Source of the DNA: Macrocybe gigantea
Lineage: Eukaryota; Basidiomycota; Agaricomycetes; Agaricales; Callistosporiaceae
DNA: 64,000 bases
Assembly: GCA_011319805.1 (NCBI GenBank)
Contig: SJRY01000040.1
Location: 496,001-560,000, forward strand
Direction: 5' to 3'
Shown: positions 1 through 9,720 of the stretch, one piece after another
Position numbering within the stretch: position 1 is the stretch's first letter
Layout: each line of letters opens with the position of its first letter
Translations under genes and position numbers: made by a program
The notes under the pieces: generated by a model
Told to the model about the DNA's origin: nothing
Database searches by the model: none
The model's input: the letters and a program-made list of their open reading frames with translations, nothing else

Positions 1-1851
1 TAACATGGATGAAAAGGGGATTCAGCTAGGAGGTGGCTGAAAAGGAAAAGGTGAGAAGTTCCTTTTCACCCTTGTCAACAAGTCCAAGTACAAGCTGAAA
101 AGTGATGACCTTCAATTGATCACAATTATTGAAGTCGTCTGTGCTGATGGAACCTCAACAATCAAACCTGGATTTGTCTTTTCTGGTCTTTCTGTATGTG
201 CAGAGTGGTTCGATGAACCAGGAGTATTGTAAGTAAATTTTTCAAACATGATAGAACCAATGTTTGCTTACCAGCATGTAGAATTGCTCTCTCAGAAAAT
301 GGCTGGACTGATGAGTTCATTGGACATCAATGGTTTGAAAAAACTTTCATACCTGGTGCTACAGAATGAAACAGGTCTGGCAAGCCCATCTTGTTGATCT
401 ACGATAGTCATAATTCACACACTACACTTGAAATAATCAACCTTGCATGTGAAAATAACATTGACCTTTTCTGCCTTCCACCGCACACCACCCACCGTCT
501 CCAACCTTTGGATGTCGGAGTATTTTCACCCCTCTCAGTTGCATGGGCCGATCGTTGTGCAGCCATCTTGGACGAAACGGGTGAAGGCATGGAAATCCAA
601 CATGTCATAAAAGAATACATGGCAGCATGGGCAAAAGCCTTCAAACTCGAGACAATTCACCAGGCATGGCGGAAGTCCGGCTTCAATCCTGAGCGAACTG
701 ATGCCTTCAAAGAGTCAGACATCACACCAGGCATTTTCAAAGAAGCAGACTTTGCACCTAGCCATTCTACCTCGACACTGCATCACGGGCCTGCCTCCCT
801 GCCCAACAGGATGCCCCAAGCACCTGACATCTCCTCAGAGGGCATCTTCGATCCTGATGCACTCTTCGAATATGAGCTTGAGTCCAGCAGTGAATCTGGC
901 AGTGATGACTCACAGGAAGAGAATAGTAAGAGTGACTCAGAGGGGCCTGGTAGTGATTCAGATGGAGAATCCAGTAGTGATGACCCAGACTATGAAGTAA
1001 CAGAGTTGAGCTCAGAGAGTGAGCTGGCAGCTCATGACCAAGCTGGCCAAGCGACGTCAACAGTCACAGGACCACATCACACACCAACAGCTTCGCATCC
1101 CCCCTCTCATCCACCAATCCAGATGTCACCCCTTTCAATGCCAACCCTTCACCATCAGACGAGGTCCTACATGAAAGGCTCACTAGAAATTCCCTCCACG
1201 CCCAGCATTACAACTACTCCCTTCACTGGTGTTGTGCCAAAGTCATCCGAAGAGCACTGCGAGGATTTGGAGACAGAGAATGCCATTCTCCGCTGGCAGA
1301 TTGAGCTCCTCGAAGCACAGCATAATGCTGCAGAGGTTCATGTCATCTTTGCAATGTGTGAGAATGCCACCCTTTGACACCAGGCAAATTGTCGCACTGA
1401 GAAACGTGACAGACAAGGTTGATGGATTCATACGCAAGCTCGCATCATGACCATGGATAATGGACTTTGCCTCATTCAGGCAGACTGAGAAGCGCGAGAG
1501 GAGAAGCAGCATAAGAAGGCTGCAAAGGAGAAAAAGAAGGCTGAGGCAGAGAAGGAGAATCTGATTCGTCGAGCAACACAGGGTCAGACCATGGTTTTTA
1601 CAGATGGTCTTGCACCGAAATCAAAGACAGTTCTGCAAGATCTCGCATCTGTCCTCGAGTTGTCATTGGATGGCACAAAAGCACAGCTCATCGAAAGAAT
1701 CAATGAGAAATTCAACAATCACCCGAACTTGAAGGCCGATGACTGCTTTATTGGGATCTTCACCAGACATGGACAGAAACAATCTGCACTCTTGGACGAG
1801 CCATTGGCCCATGTTAAACCCCCCCTGCAACAATGTCGTCTTGATTCTTGA
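1..1851 (+). pseudogene. pogo/Tigger-like DDE transposase, broken and truncated at the window edge
   Basis: The segment reads as the DDE_1 part of a pogo-family transposase, which would cut and paste its own element. The first catalytic Asp sits in NMDEKG at about 3-20 and the second in YDSHNSH at about 403-423. A 46-base intron is likely at 229-274. Two in-frame TGA codons (39-41 and 367-369) interrupt it, the second just before the long open stretch at 391-1377. That stretch carries a long acidic Ser/Asp-rich tail at about 850-1030. After 1377 the frame is lost, but similar coding signal goes on, ending near 1591-1851 with a helix-rich segment (LSLDGTKAQLIERIN) that resembles a SAP DNA-binding motif. 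The family call rests on the motif pattern; the N-terminal DNA-binding part lies outside the window. It is a dead copy. Confidence 0.7.
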
Positions 1852-2187
1852 ACATCATCCTCATCATCATCCTCATCATCTCCCTTTTCTCCATACCACC
1901 ATCCTTACCCTTCTTTTACTCAGACTGGCCCCCTGCCTATGATCCTTTTATGTATCTTCGATGTCATGCTTTTAGACTTAGCCCAGAATAAAGTGTATTT
2001 ACATGTCATTCTGAACACGATGACCTCGACGAGCAGCATGGTGCGCCCCCAGCATTTGCACCGAGCAGAGTATGAAAATGATGTGTGACCCTGTGTGACC
2101 AGGCGTTTGCACATCGCGAACTATTCCTCAGTCATCATCCGTACTCAACACGCTCAAGATCACTGCCTCTCATATTTTCAGGCCATT
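1852..2187. other. Non-coding tail of the pogo-like relic
   Basis: No gene is visible here. It starts with an imperfect CATCATCCT-type microsatellite at about 1850-1885 and runs up to the target site of the retrotransposon. It is probably the 3' flank of the transposase relic; no terminal inverted repeat could be found by eye. Confidence 0.4.
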
Positions 2188-2192
2188 GGTAG

Positions 2193-2512
2193 TGTTACAG
2201 ACGCCGCCCAAAGGACTATTCATTTTCTTATCTTATCTTTCCCACATCCCTTATCTCCCCCATCATGCTGCGCAGCGCGCAGCCATCGAGTCATCTCACT
2301 TCCCTAGTCATCCTGAGTCATCTCCTTCCAGTCTTACTCATCCGCAGTCCACAGCATTGCGCAGCCCATGGTCCGTGCTCGAGTACTGTAGTGTATATAA
2401 GGACTCCCAGATGTACCAGTAACGCTAGGCTTAATATTCCTTTTGCCATCATCTCAAGACCACTCTCGCACTTAGTCTGCCCGAGTCCTTCTGAGATTCG
2501 TCTAGCCTAACA
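2193..2512 (+). repeat. 5' LTR of the young retrotransposon
   Basis: 320 bases, TGTTACAG...CCTAACA, identical to 8390-8709. It holds 14 CpG sites and a TATA box (2394-2400). Related copies with most CpGs lost lie at 8997-9319 (-), 11156-11478 (-) and 12775-13094 (+). Confidence 0.95.
2394..2437 (+). promoter_or_regulatory. LTR promoter: TATA box and predicted RNA start
   Basis: TATATAA at 2394-2400 is followed 27 bases later by AGGCTTAATAT at 2427-2437. That string is exactly complementary to the primer-binding stretch at 2515-2525, which suggests that the RNA (the R region) begins at or next to 2427. The start was inferred from this match and the TATA spacing. Confidence 0.6.
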
Positions 2513-2525
2513 AGATATTAAGCCT
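2513..2525 (+). other. Self-priming primer-binding site
   Basis: Two bases after the LTR end, ATATTAAGCCT (2515-2525) is the perfect reverse complement of LTR bases 2427-2437, the predicted first bases of the transcript. In Tf1-type elements an 11-base match of this kind lets the RNA 5' end fold back and prime minus-strand DNA. The pairing is seen in the sequence; its use is inferred. Confidence 0.65.
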
Positions 2526-2578
2526 CGTCGAGACTCGCTCAGACTCACACACACACCACGTCACGCTTTATCAAAGAC

Positions 2579-3174
2579 TTGATCAACATTCGACGACAAG
2601 CGGTCGCCGACCCAGCGAGCACTAGCACGAGCGACGAGAGCACTTGGCTCAGAGAAGTAGACCAGACATTGCAGTCCACGCCATTCGCAGAGACAGTCCA
2701 CGCCACCCGCAGAGACACTAGCAATCCAAACAAACGAAAGAGAGAGCGCACGCCTACACCAAGTAGCGACGACGAAGAACAGGCATTTCTGAGAGAGTTT
2801 GCCTTCACCACCACAGACGAGCCCACTGAGATCCTCAGCGAAGGAGCAGCACAACTCATTGCAGAACTCTTCCTAGAGGAGAATACGGGATAAGCCCAGA
2901 AGAGCTGTGGTCAGACCAGAATCTTCTTGCCGAAGAAGAGGACGAACCCATCCGCAAGAAAACGAGAGAAGAACGAACACAAGCCCGAGATTTTAGGCGA
3001 CAACAGATCGAGAACTATAATCGCCGAACACAGGAGGAAGACATACTGATACAGAGAGGGCACGACGCACAGAGCGTACGACAGAACCAACGAGAACGAC
3101 ACCAGAGTCAAGGACACACAGGAACGAAACCACCGAATCCCTTCAGAGGACCAATCCGCCGAAGCACTGCATAA
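2579..3174 (+). CDS. Leader ORF upstream of gag (one-base break)
   Basis: An open frame starts with ATG at 2579, about 66 bases after the LTR. It runs to a TAA at 2890-2892 region unless one base is restored near the G run at 2887-2889, after which the next frame stays open to TAA at 3172-3174. The predicted product is about 200 residues, hydrophilic, with acidic and then Arg/Gln-rich stretches and no domain I recognise. It lies in the same frame as gag and is separated from it only by the TAA and 18 bases, so it could be an N-terminal extension of Gag if that stop is bypassed or is an error. Its 5' part is also present in the degenerate inverted copy at 8812-8996, so it belongs to the family. 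Confidence 0.5.
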
Positions 3175-3192
3175 GGAGAGAATCGCACCACC

Positions 3193-4335
3193 GTGGCGAA
3201 AGTAAGCAACAGCGACTGGGACGAATACTATCGGTGGAGGGAGCGAAAAGGACTACCAAAGACAACCGGACCAACCGCCGCAGAGTGGGCCGATTTTGAA
3301 CAAGCTTGTAGAATCGCAGGAGTCGACCTAGACTACTGGAAAGAACAGAGAGAGGAGCGAAGACAGAAACAGCTCCAAGAACAGCAAGCCCAAGTACAAG
3401 CACAGCAGACCCAAGAACAACAGATCCAGGAACAGGAAGACCAAGACCAAGAGAACGACGAAGAAAACCCCCAAAGGATGACGACAGAATACAAGGGAAT
3501 CATCGCCGACCCGAAATCCTTTACAGGAGATCGAACGTCCTTCGATATTTGGTGGAGAAAGATGAAACTCTACATAACCGCACATGGAGACCTCACGGAT
3601 ACACAGAAGATTGGAGCGGTCCTGTCTAGAATGACCGACGGACCCGGAGCCCATTGGGCATCAAAGAAGATCGACACCACTACAAACCAAAGCACATGGG
3701 CTGACTTCATAACCGAGATAGAGACACGATTCAGCAATGTCATGTCGCCATCACAAGCAGGAAGCAAACTATTCAACATCAGACAGGGAAACCGACCCAT
3801 CGACGAATTTCTGGATGAATTCGTAGACCTCGCAGGGAAAGCAGGAATGACAGGAACAGCCCCTCGTTTCCTACTCGAGAAGAGCTTAAACCGAAGGACA
3901 GCAGAAGCCGTACACTCAATCTCCACACTTCCAACAGATGGAGATGAATATATCAAGACAGTTCGAGCGATTGGACGAAACATCGATGAACACAGAAATG
4001 TGATGAGAGGAGAATTCACAAGCAATCAGCGCAAGGCCGGAAATCCAAGCCGAGGAGCAGGACAGGCCATGGAAGTCGACAAAGTACGAAGCAACAACTG
4101 CTTCAACTGCAATAAACCAGGACACATCTCACGAAACTGCCCGGAACCACGAAAAGGAGCAGCAAATGTCACATGTTTCAACTGTGGCTTAAAGGGACAC
4201 TATGCACGAAACTGCAAGAAGAAGAAGAAAGGAAAATCCCGGGTCAGAGAAGTGAAAGAAGAAGAAGGAGAGGACGAAGAAGACAAGGATGAAGAAAGCT
4301 CTGACAAAGAGGGTTTTGCCGAAGGGTCCGACTAG
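3193..4335 (+). CDS. gag: Gag (nucleocapsid) polyprotein
   Basis: Gag packages the element RNA into virus-like particles in the cytoplasm. The frame gives up to 380 residues: a Gln-rich stretch at about residues 58-95, a retrotransposon gag core at about 96-265 (with WWRKM and TRFS-type segments), then two CCHC zinc knuckles, CFNCNKPGHISRNC and CFNCGLKGHYARNC, at about 303-345, and a Lys/Glu-rich acidic tail. The frame opens after TAA 3172-3174, but the first in-frame ATG is only at 3478, just before the core. The upstream part therefore needs a non-AUG start, readthrough from the leader ORF, or a missed base. It ends at TAG 4333-4335, inside the frameshift hairpin that leads into pol. Confidence 0.9.
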   Translation: MAKVSNSDWDEYYRWRERKGLPKTTGPTAAEWADFEQACRIAGVDLDYWKEQREERRQKQLQEQQAQVQAQQTQEQQIQEQEDQDQENDEENPQRMTTEYKGIIADPKSFTGDRTSFDIWWRKMKLYITAHGDLTDTQKIGAVLSRMTDGPGAHWASKKIDTTTNQSTWADFITEIETRFSNVMSPSQAGSKLFNIRQGNRPIDEFLDEFVDLAGKAGMTGTAPRFLLEKSLNRRTAEAVHSISTLPTDGDEYIKTVRAIGRNIDEHRNVMRGEFTSNQRKAGNPSRGAGQAMEVDKVRSNNCFNCNKPGHISRNCPEPRKGAANVTCFNCGLKGHYARNCKKKKKGKSRVREVKEEEGEDEEDKDEESSDKEGFAEGSD

Positions 4336-7300
4336 GAGGTGCTAAATCGCGACCCATACAACTGAAACAGACTCGCTTCGATACCGGATGTAGATCATCC
4401 CATACTCTGAAATACACCATTCCTGCCAAGCGATCTGAAGCACCAAGAAAAACCATCCAAGGGGACAAACCACCAAAGAGGAAAGAGCTCGCAGTACCAG
4501 CGAGGATACGAACACGAAAAGGAATCGCAACGATAACACCAGAAGTCGATAGCGGAGCGGATAGGACCTGCATCAACACCGCGATAGTAGCAAAAACAGG
4601 ACTGAAGACACGACGAATCAAGAAGATTCCCATCATAAATGCAGACGGATCACCCAATCGTCAGAAAACAGCAGACCGAGTAGCGGAGGTCCACATCGAC
4701 ATTAAAGGACACAAGGAGCATATGGAAGCCATCGTACTCGATATCGGAAAAACCGACATGCTACTAGGACATGACTGGCTTGTCTACCACAACCCAACAA
4801 TCAAATGGAGGACAGGAGAAATTGTCTTCGATAGATGCCCCAAAACGTGCAAAATAAACCACCAGACGATCAAGATACAGAAGGTGGCTGAACCAGCGAA
4901 AACCACAGCCAGCGACAAGACAGGAACCCAGATACCCCCATATCTGATCAGATTCAAACACCTCTTCAAGGAGAAGAACTTTGATCGCTTACCAGACCAC
5001 AAAGAATGGGACCATGAAATAAACTTAACGAAGGATGCACCCAAAACGATACCGAGCAAGGTCTACCCGATGACACAGAAAGAGCTAGAGGAACTAGATG
5101 CCTTCGTCGAAGAAGGATTACGAACAGGAAAAATACGCCCATCGAAATCACCTTACGCAGCACCCTGCTTTTTCGCAATAAGAAGGATGGAAGCAAGCGA
5201 CTCATCCAAGACTACCGGGAAATAAACAAATATACGGTCAAGGACAAGTTTCCACTACCACGCATCAGCGAGCTCCTCGACGTACTACAAGGAGCAAAGT
5301 ACTTTAGCAAGATCGATATTATCTGGGGGTACAATAACGTGCGCATCCGGAAAGGGGACGAATGGAAGGCAGCCTTCCTAACAGCAAGAGGACTCTTCGA
5401 ACCGACAGTCATGTATTTTGGGCAGTGCAACGCACCAGGCACTTTTAGCCGAATGATGGCGAGCCTCTTCCAAGACCAAATACGAAGAAGAGTGTGCATA
5501 ATCTATATGGATGACATTATAATCATCGGACGAACACGAGAGGAACTCCAAAAGAACACCATAGAAGTCATGGAAATACTGAACAAGAACGACCTATTCA
5601 TCAAAGGACCGAAATGCGTCTGGGAATCATCGAAAGTCCCAGTACTAGGATACATCGTAGGAGAAGGGAAGGTAGAAATGGAACCAGAAAAGATCACAGC
5701 CGTACAATCCTGGCCAACCCCAAAGACAAGAAAGAACTACAAAAGTTCTTGGGATTCACGAACTTTTACCGACGATTCATCAAGGGATATGCAAAGGTCG
5801 CTAAACCCCTGACGGAGTTGACTGGAAACAAAACATTCCAGTGGACAGACAAGCAACAAGGCGCTTTCAAAGAACTGATCCAACATATAACCTCAGCACC
5901 CATTCTAGCACTACCACAGACAGAAGGAAAATTCCGAGTCGAAACGGACGCCTCAGGATATGCCATTGGAGCGGTACTATCACAACAGCAGAAAGGACTA
6001 TGGCATCCGATTGCATTCATTTCGAGATGCATGACCCCAGCAGAGCAAAACTACGAAATCTACGACAAGGAACTTCTTGCGATAATGGTCGCACTAAAGA
6101 CATGGAGACAATACCTCCTCGAAGCTCGAGAGAAGTTCGAAATATTGACGGATCACAAGAACCTATCATACTTCCGAAAGCCGCAGCGACTCAATTCGAG
6201 ACAGATTGGCTGGTACCTGAAATTACAGGAATACGACTACGAACTACGACACGTACCAGGAAAGGCGAATGGAAAAGCGGATGTCCTGTCACGAATGGCA
6301 GGATATGAAGAAAACCTAGCAGAGAAGGACGACATACAAATGATCAAAGAAGCAGCATTCATTCGACATCTGGAAGAGAATAATGAACGAGACTTCGAAT
6401 TTATGATGTTCGAGGACGAACACCCACAGAAAGAAGAAGCAGAAAATAACGAAACAATACAAACAAGAGGAATCACGATGATCGAATCCTCAAGGATAGA
6501 ACAAATTCGACAATGCGCACGAAGGGAAACGATCGTAACAACAGGACTGAAGGAAAAACCACACTGGTTCACAGAAGACGACCACATCGTATATGTAGGA
6601 GGGAAAATCTATGTTCCTCCAGACAACAAACTGAAGGAAAACATCATGTTTGAACACCACGACACACCCATCGGAGGACACCCAGGGCAATACCGCATGC
6701 ACGAGCTCATAAGCCGCACCTATTGGTGGCCATCAATGCTGACAGACATCAAGAAGTATGTCAATGGATGCGAAACATGTCAGCGAAACAAAATCATCCG
6801 ACAAAAGAAACACGCACCCCTGCACCCGCACGAAGTCCCACAACAACCATGGGAAGATATCGGAGTAGATCTCATAGGACCGCTACCCAGCTCGAACGGC
6901 TTTAACGCCATCGCCGCAGTCACAGACCGCCTGACCAAGATGATCCACCTAGTTCCCACAAAGACCGAACTCACAGCAGAGGGTCTCGCACGACTATACC
7001 GAGACAACGTGTGGCGGCTTCATGGAATTCCACGAAAGATCATCAGTGATCGAGGACCCCAGTTCGCAGCACGATTCATGACAGCACTTCTAAAATTACT
7101 CGGAACAAAGCAAAACCTATCAACGGCCTATCACCCACAGACAGATGGACAGGCGGAGCGATCCCACCAAGAAACGGAAGCCTTCCTCAGAAGCTTCACA
7201 AACAACCTACAGGACGATTGGGCAGAATGGATAGCAATTGCAGAGTACCAATACAATGACAAAGCACACCAGGGAACGAAGGAGACACCATTCTACCTCA

Positions 7301-7957
7301 ACTATGGAATGCACCCCTGGAAGGGAGAGCCGCAGACGACAGAAGGGAATAACCCCGCAGCAAAAGACTTCGTCAAAAGAATGAGCCAAATACGAAAGGA
7401 AGCAAATGCCGCGCTGCAATATGCACAAACACGAGCCAAAGACAATTACGACGCGAGACGAAAACCTGCCCGGAATACAAGAAAGGAGATAGAGTATGGC
7501 TAGAAGCCACCAATATCACAGTCAATCGACCATCAAAGAAGTTATCGGCACTCCGATACGGACCGTTCAAGGTGGTTGAAAAGAAAGGAGCCTCGGCATA
7601 TCGCCTGGAACTCCCAGCATCATGGCAGCTGATATACCCCGTGTTCAATGAAACACTGCTCACGCCTTACAAAGGACCCCATTTCAAGATACAAGAGCGA
7701 CCATCACCACCACCCTCTGAAATCATAAATGATGAAGAAGAGTACGAGATAGAAGAGATCCTAAAAAGGAAGAAACAAGGGAAGGGGACACTATTCCTGG
7801 TCAAATGGAAAGGATACGGACACGAAGAGAACACATGGATCAAAGAGAAGGAGCTGGGAATGCGCAGCAAGCTCTAGACCACTTCCTAAAGAAGACTGCG
7901 AACCAGGATAAAAGGATCACGACAAGAGGGAAGAAGACCAAAAATCGCACTTCATGA
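4305..7957 (+). pseudogene. pol: Pol polyprotein: protease, reverse transcriptase, RNase H, integrase, chromodomain (one-base breaks)
   Basis: Pol copies the RNA into DNA and inserts it. In order: aspartic protease with VDSGADR at about 4545; reverse transcriptase with the catalytic YMDD at about 5506-5517; RNase H starting near TDASGY (about 5944); integrase with an HHCC zinc finger (GGHPGQ... CETCQRNK, about 6670-6795) and the D,D-35-E core (DLIGPLP, SDRGPQF, the Glu near 7170); the GPF motif at about 7560; and a C-terminal chromodomain (VKWKGYGHEENTW, about 7800-7838). No AUG is needed because the frame is entered by a -1 slip near 4311. Four apparent single-base losses change frame: the T run 5169-5173, near 5721-5724, the C run 7469-7471, and 7856-7860. 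The chromodomain frame ends at TGA 7955-7957. With identical LTRs these breaks may be assembly errors. Confidence 0.9.
4311..4355 (+). promoter_or_regulatory. Programmed -1 frameshift signal between gag and pol
   Basis: The heptamer G GGT TTT at 4311-4317, in the gag frame, fits the X XXY YYZ slippery rule. After a 6-base spacer comes a stem: GGGTC 4324-4328 with GACCC 4351-4355, continued by CGA 4329-4331 with TCG 4347-4349, with one bulged C (4350) and a 15-base loop containing the gag stop. The pol frame opens right after TGA 4302-4304, so the site lies inside the short window where a -1 slip joins the two frames. Confidence 0.75.
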
Positions 7958-8352
7958 CCACCAACGCCCCCATCAGCATCGACAGCAGCGAGGGCAGCCG
8001 CGCACCTACCCCCAACCGCCCAAGCGACCTCGAGAATCTGGCAAGGATTCTCAATGCTAGCGACTACATGGACCCCCTCGCCATCACACTCGGCGCATAT
8101 ATGCGCTATGTTATGACCGTCCGCACGCACCTCTGGACCGGGAGAACCCCTGATGGGACCGGCCCCACTGCAGCTGAACGTATCGCGCTTCGCGAAGCAA
8201 TGGAAATGCTTCGCACAGAAAACCGGCGGCTTAAACTCCTCGCCACCACACTCCACCACATTCGCGCCTATAATGAAGAGCTCATTCATACATGGGCCCC
8301 GCGTGCTGCGACCGCCTGGGAGACCAATACTGGGTGGGGACAGCTGGACTAA
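7954..8352 (+). CDS. Extra ORF after pol (132 residues), overlapping the pol stop
   Basis: The ATG at 7954-7956 overlaps the pol stop TGA at 7955-7957 as ATGA, an arrangement seen where ribosomes stop and restart. The product is about 132 residues. It begins with a Ser/Pro-rich tail (about residues 1-25), followed by a helical region with an alternating charged pattern at about 65-105 that could form a short coiled coil. There is no signal peptide or clear membrane span, and no domain I recognise. It sits between pol and the polypurine tract, where some retroelements carry accessory or envelope-like genes, but nothing here looks like an envelope. The frame is intact and rich in CpG, unlike the old copies nearby. 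Function unknown. Confidence 0.55.
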   Translation: MTTNAPISIDSSEGSRAPTPNRPSDLENLARILNASDYMDPLAITLGAYMRYVMTVRTHLWTGRTPDGTGPTAAERIALREAMEMLRTENRRLKLLATTLHHIRAYNEELIHTWAPRAATAWETNTGWGQLD

Positions 8353-8376
8353 GGTTTTTCGCGAGGACGCGAATCT

Positions 8377-8386
8377 AAAGAGAGGG
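8377..8386 (+). other. Polypurine tract
   Basis: AAAGAGAGGG lies three bases before the 3' LTR. It is the expected primer for plus-strand DNA in LTR retrotransposons. Confidence 0.7.
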
Positions 8387-8389
8387 TGA

Positions 8390-8709
8390 TGTTACAGACG
8401 CCGCCCAAAGGACTATTCATTTTCTTATCTTATCTTTCCCACATCCCTTATCTCCCCCATCATGCTGCGCAGCGCGCAGCCATCGAGTCATCTCACTTCC
8501 CTAGTCATCCTGAGTCATCTCCTTCCAGTCTTACTCATCCGCAGTCCACAGCATTGCGCAGCCCATGGTCCGTGCTCGAGTACTGTAGTGTATATAAGGA
8601 CTCCCAGATGTACCAGTAACGCTAGGCTTAATATTCCTTTTGCCATCATCTCAAGACCACTCTCGCACTTAGTCTGCCCGAGTCCTTCTGAGATTCGTCT
8701 AGCCTAACA
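8390..8709 (+). repeat. 3' LTR of the young retrotransposon
   Basis: Identical to 2193-2512 by eye, 320 bases, followed directly by the GGTAG target duplication (8710-8714). Confidence 0.95.
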
Positions 8710-8714
8710 GGTAG

Positions 8715-8811
8715 GATACATCTCAAGGTATTTATAACGTCCCATGTGAATTGGTGCAGCGGAATTAATTCTAAAAATCAAAAGGACTTATTTTGCATAA
8801 CCCGGCCTCCC
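8715..8811. other. Spacer between the young element and an inverted old copy
   Basis: AT-rich sequence without a gene, probably the pre-insertion DNA into which the young element landed. Confidence 0.3.
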
Positions 8812-9319
8812 TTAGTATCTCTGCAAATGGCATGGACTGCAATGTCTGGTCTACTTCTTTGAGCCAGGTGCTCTCATCATTTGTGCTAGTACTCACTGAA
8901 TTGGCAACCACTTGTCATTAGATATTGATCAAGTCTTTGATAAAGTGTGACATAGTATGTATGAGTTTGAGCAAGTCTTGACAAGGCTTAATATCTTATT
9001 AGGCTAGATGAATCTTAAAGGACTCGAGCAGACTAAGTGCGAGAGTAGTTTAAGATAATGGCAAAAGGAATATTAAGCCTAGCACTACTGGTACATTTGA
9101 AGGGTCTTATATATGTATGGTACATGAGCACAGACCATGGACTGTGCAATGCTATGTACTATAGATGCAGATGAGTAAGACCTAATGAATGACTCAGGAT
9201 GACTAGGAGAAGAGATGACTCAAGAGGCTGCATACTGCATAGGGCTGTGTAGTAGATAATGAGGAGAAAGGAAGAAAAGATAAGAAAAAGGAATGGTCCA
9301 TTGGGTGGTATCCGTAACA
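8812..9319 (-). mobile_element. Degenerate inverted copy: LTR plus leader region of the same retrotransposon family
   Basis: Read on the minus strand, 9319-8997 is a 323-base LTR of the family and 8996-8812 continues into the primer site and leader ORF start, matching about 2513-2712 of the young element. Nearly all differences are C to T or G to A. Only two of the 14 ancestral LTR CpG sites remain (near 9028 and 9041). The 11-base primer stretch (8984-8994) and its LTR partner are still preserved. The copy is cut off at about 8812. Confidence 0.85.
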
Positions 9320-9720
9320 ATTACAACTAACCACCCAACTGACAAACTTAATAATAAATGATTCAGTCCATTTAAAATCAAGCAACAAGTAGGAGAATCA
9401 GCATATGAATTTGAACTACTGGAACACTGGAGGATTCACCCCATCTGCAATGAGTCTGAACTCACCCCCTATATGGCACTAGCATTTCTGCAACAAAAAG
9501 CAGTAATGATTCTTAAATGACCTCCTTCTATTATTGTAGAAGGAGAGGAGTGGTATAAGATTGAAGCCATGATAAATTTCCGATAGAATCAGAGAAAGCT
9601 ACAATACAGAATATGATGGAAAGGATATCCTCTGGAAGATGCTATGTGGAAACCCATGGAAAACATTATCACAGATGCACCTGATGCAGCTACAAAATTT
9701 CACTAAGAGAATCCTGAGAT
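9320..9720 (+). pseudogene. Relic of a gypsy pol C-terminus with chromodomain
   Basis: A plus-strand frame shows the end of a Ty3/Gypsy integrase (AYEFELLEHWRIHPICNES, about 9396-9455, then LTPY) followed by a chromodomain-like stretch (EEWYKIEAMINF, and further on WKGYPLEDAMWKP at about 9621-9660). At least three stop codons of TGA or TAG type interrupt it, each explained by C to T or G to A at a former CpG. It differs from the chromodomain of the young element, so it is a second gypsy family. Upstream pol is missing. Confidence 0.65.

Larger units (their letters stand above)
2188..8714 (+). mobile_element. Full-length young Ty3/Gypsy chromovirus-type LTR retrotransposon
   Basis: The element runs from LTR to LTR at 2193-8709 and is flanked by a perfect 5-base duplication, GGTAG, at 2188-2192 and 8710-8714. 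The two 320-base LTRs are identical by eye, start TG and end CA, so insertion was recent. Inside lie a leader ORF, gag with two zinc knuckles, pol in the order protease, reverse transcriptase, RNase H, integrase, chromodomain, then an extra small ORF and a polypurine tract. The order and the C-terminal chromodomain place it in the chromovirus branch of Ty3/Gypsy. The primer site matches the element's own RNA start rather than an obvious tRNA, as in the Tf1/sushi lineage. Several one-base losses break pol, although the LTRs carry no differences. Confidence 0.95.

Noticed and set aside
1850..1885. CAT/CCT repeat as a possible satellite or telomere-like array
   Set aside because: Short and imperfect; an ordinary microsatellite.
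2265..2510. Open frames of about 80 codons inside the LTR
   Set aside because: They repeat identically in both LTRs, are interrupted in old copies, and lie over the promoter. Not genes.
5841..6308. Long alternative frame inside pol
   Set aside because: It shadows the RNase H region; the true frame carries the TDASGY motif.
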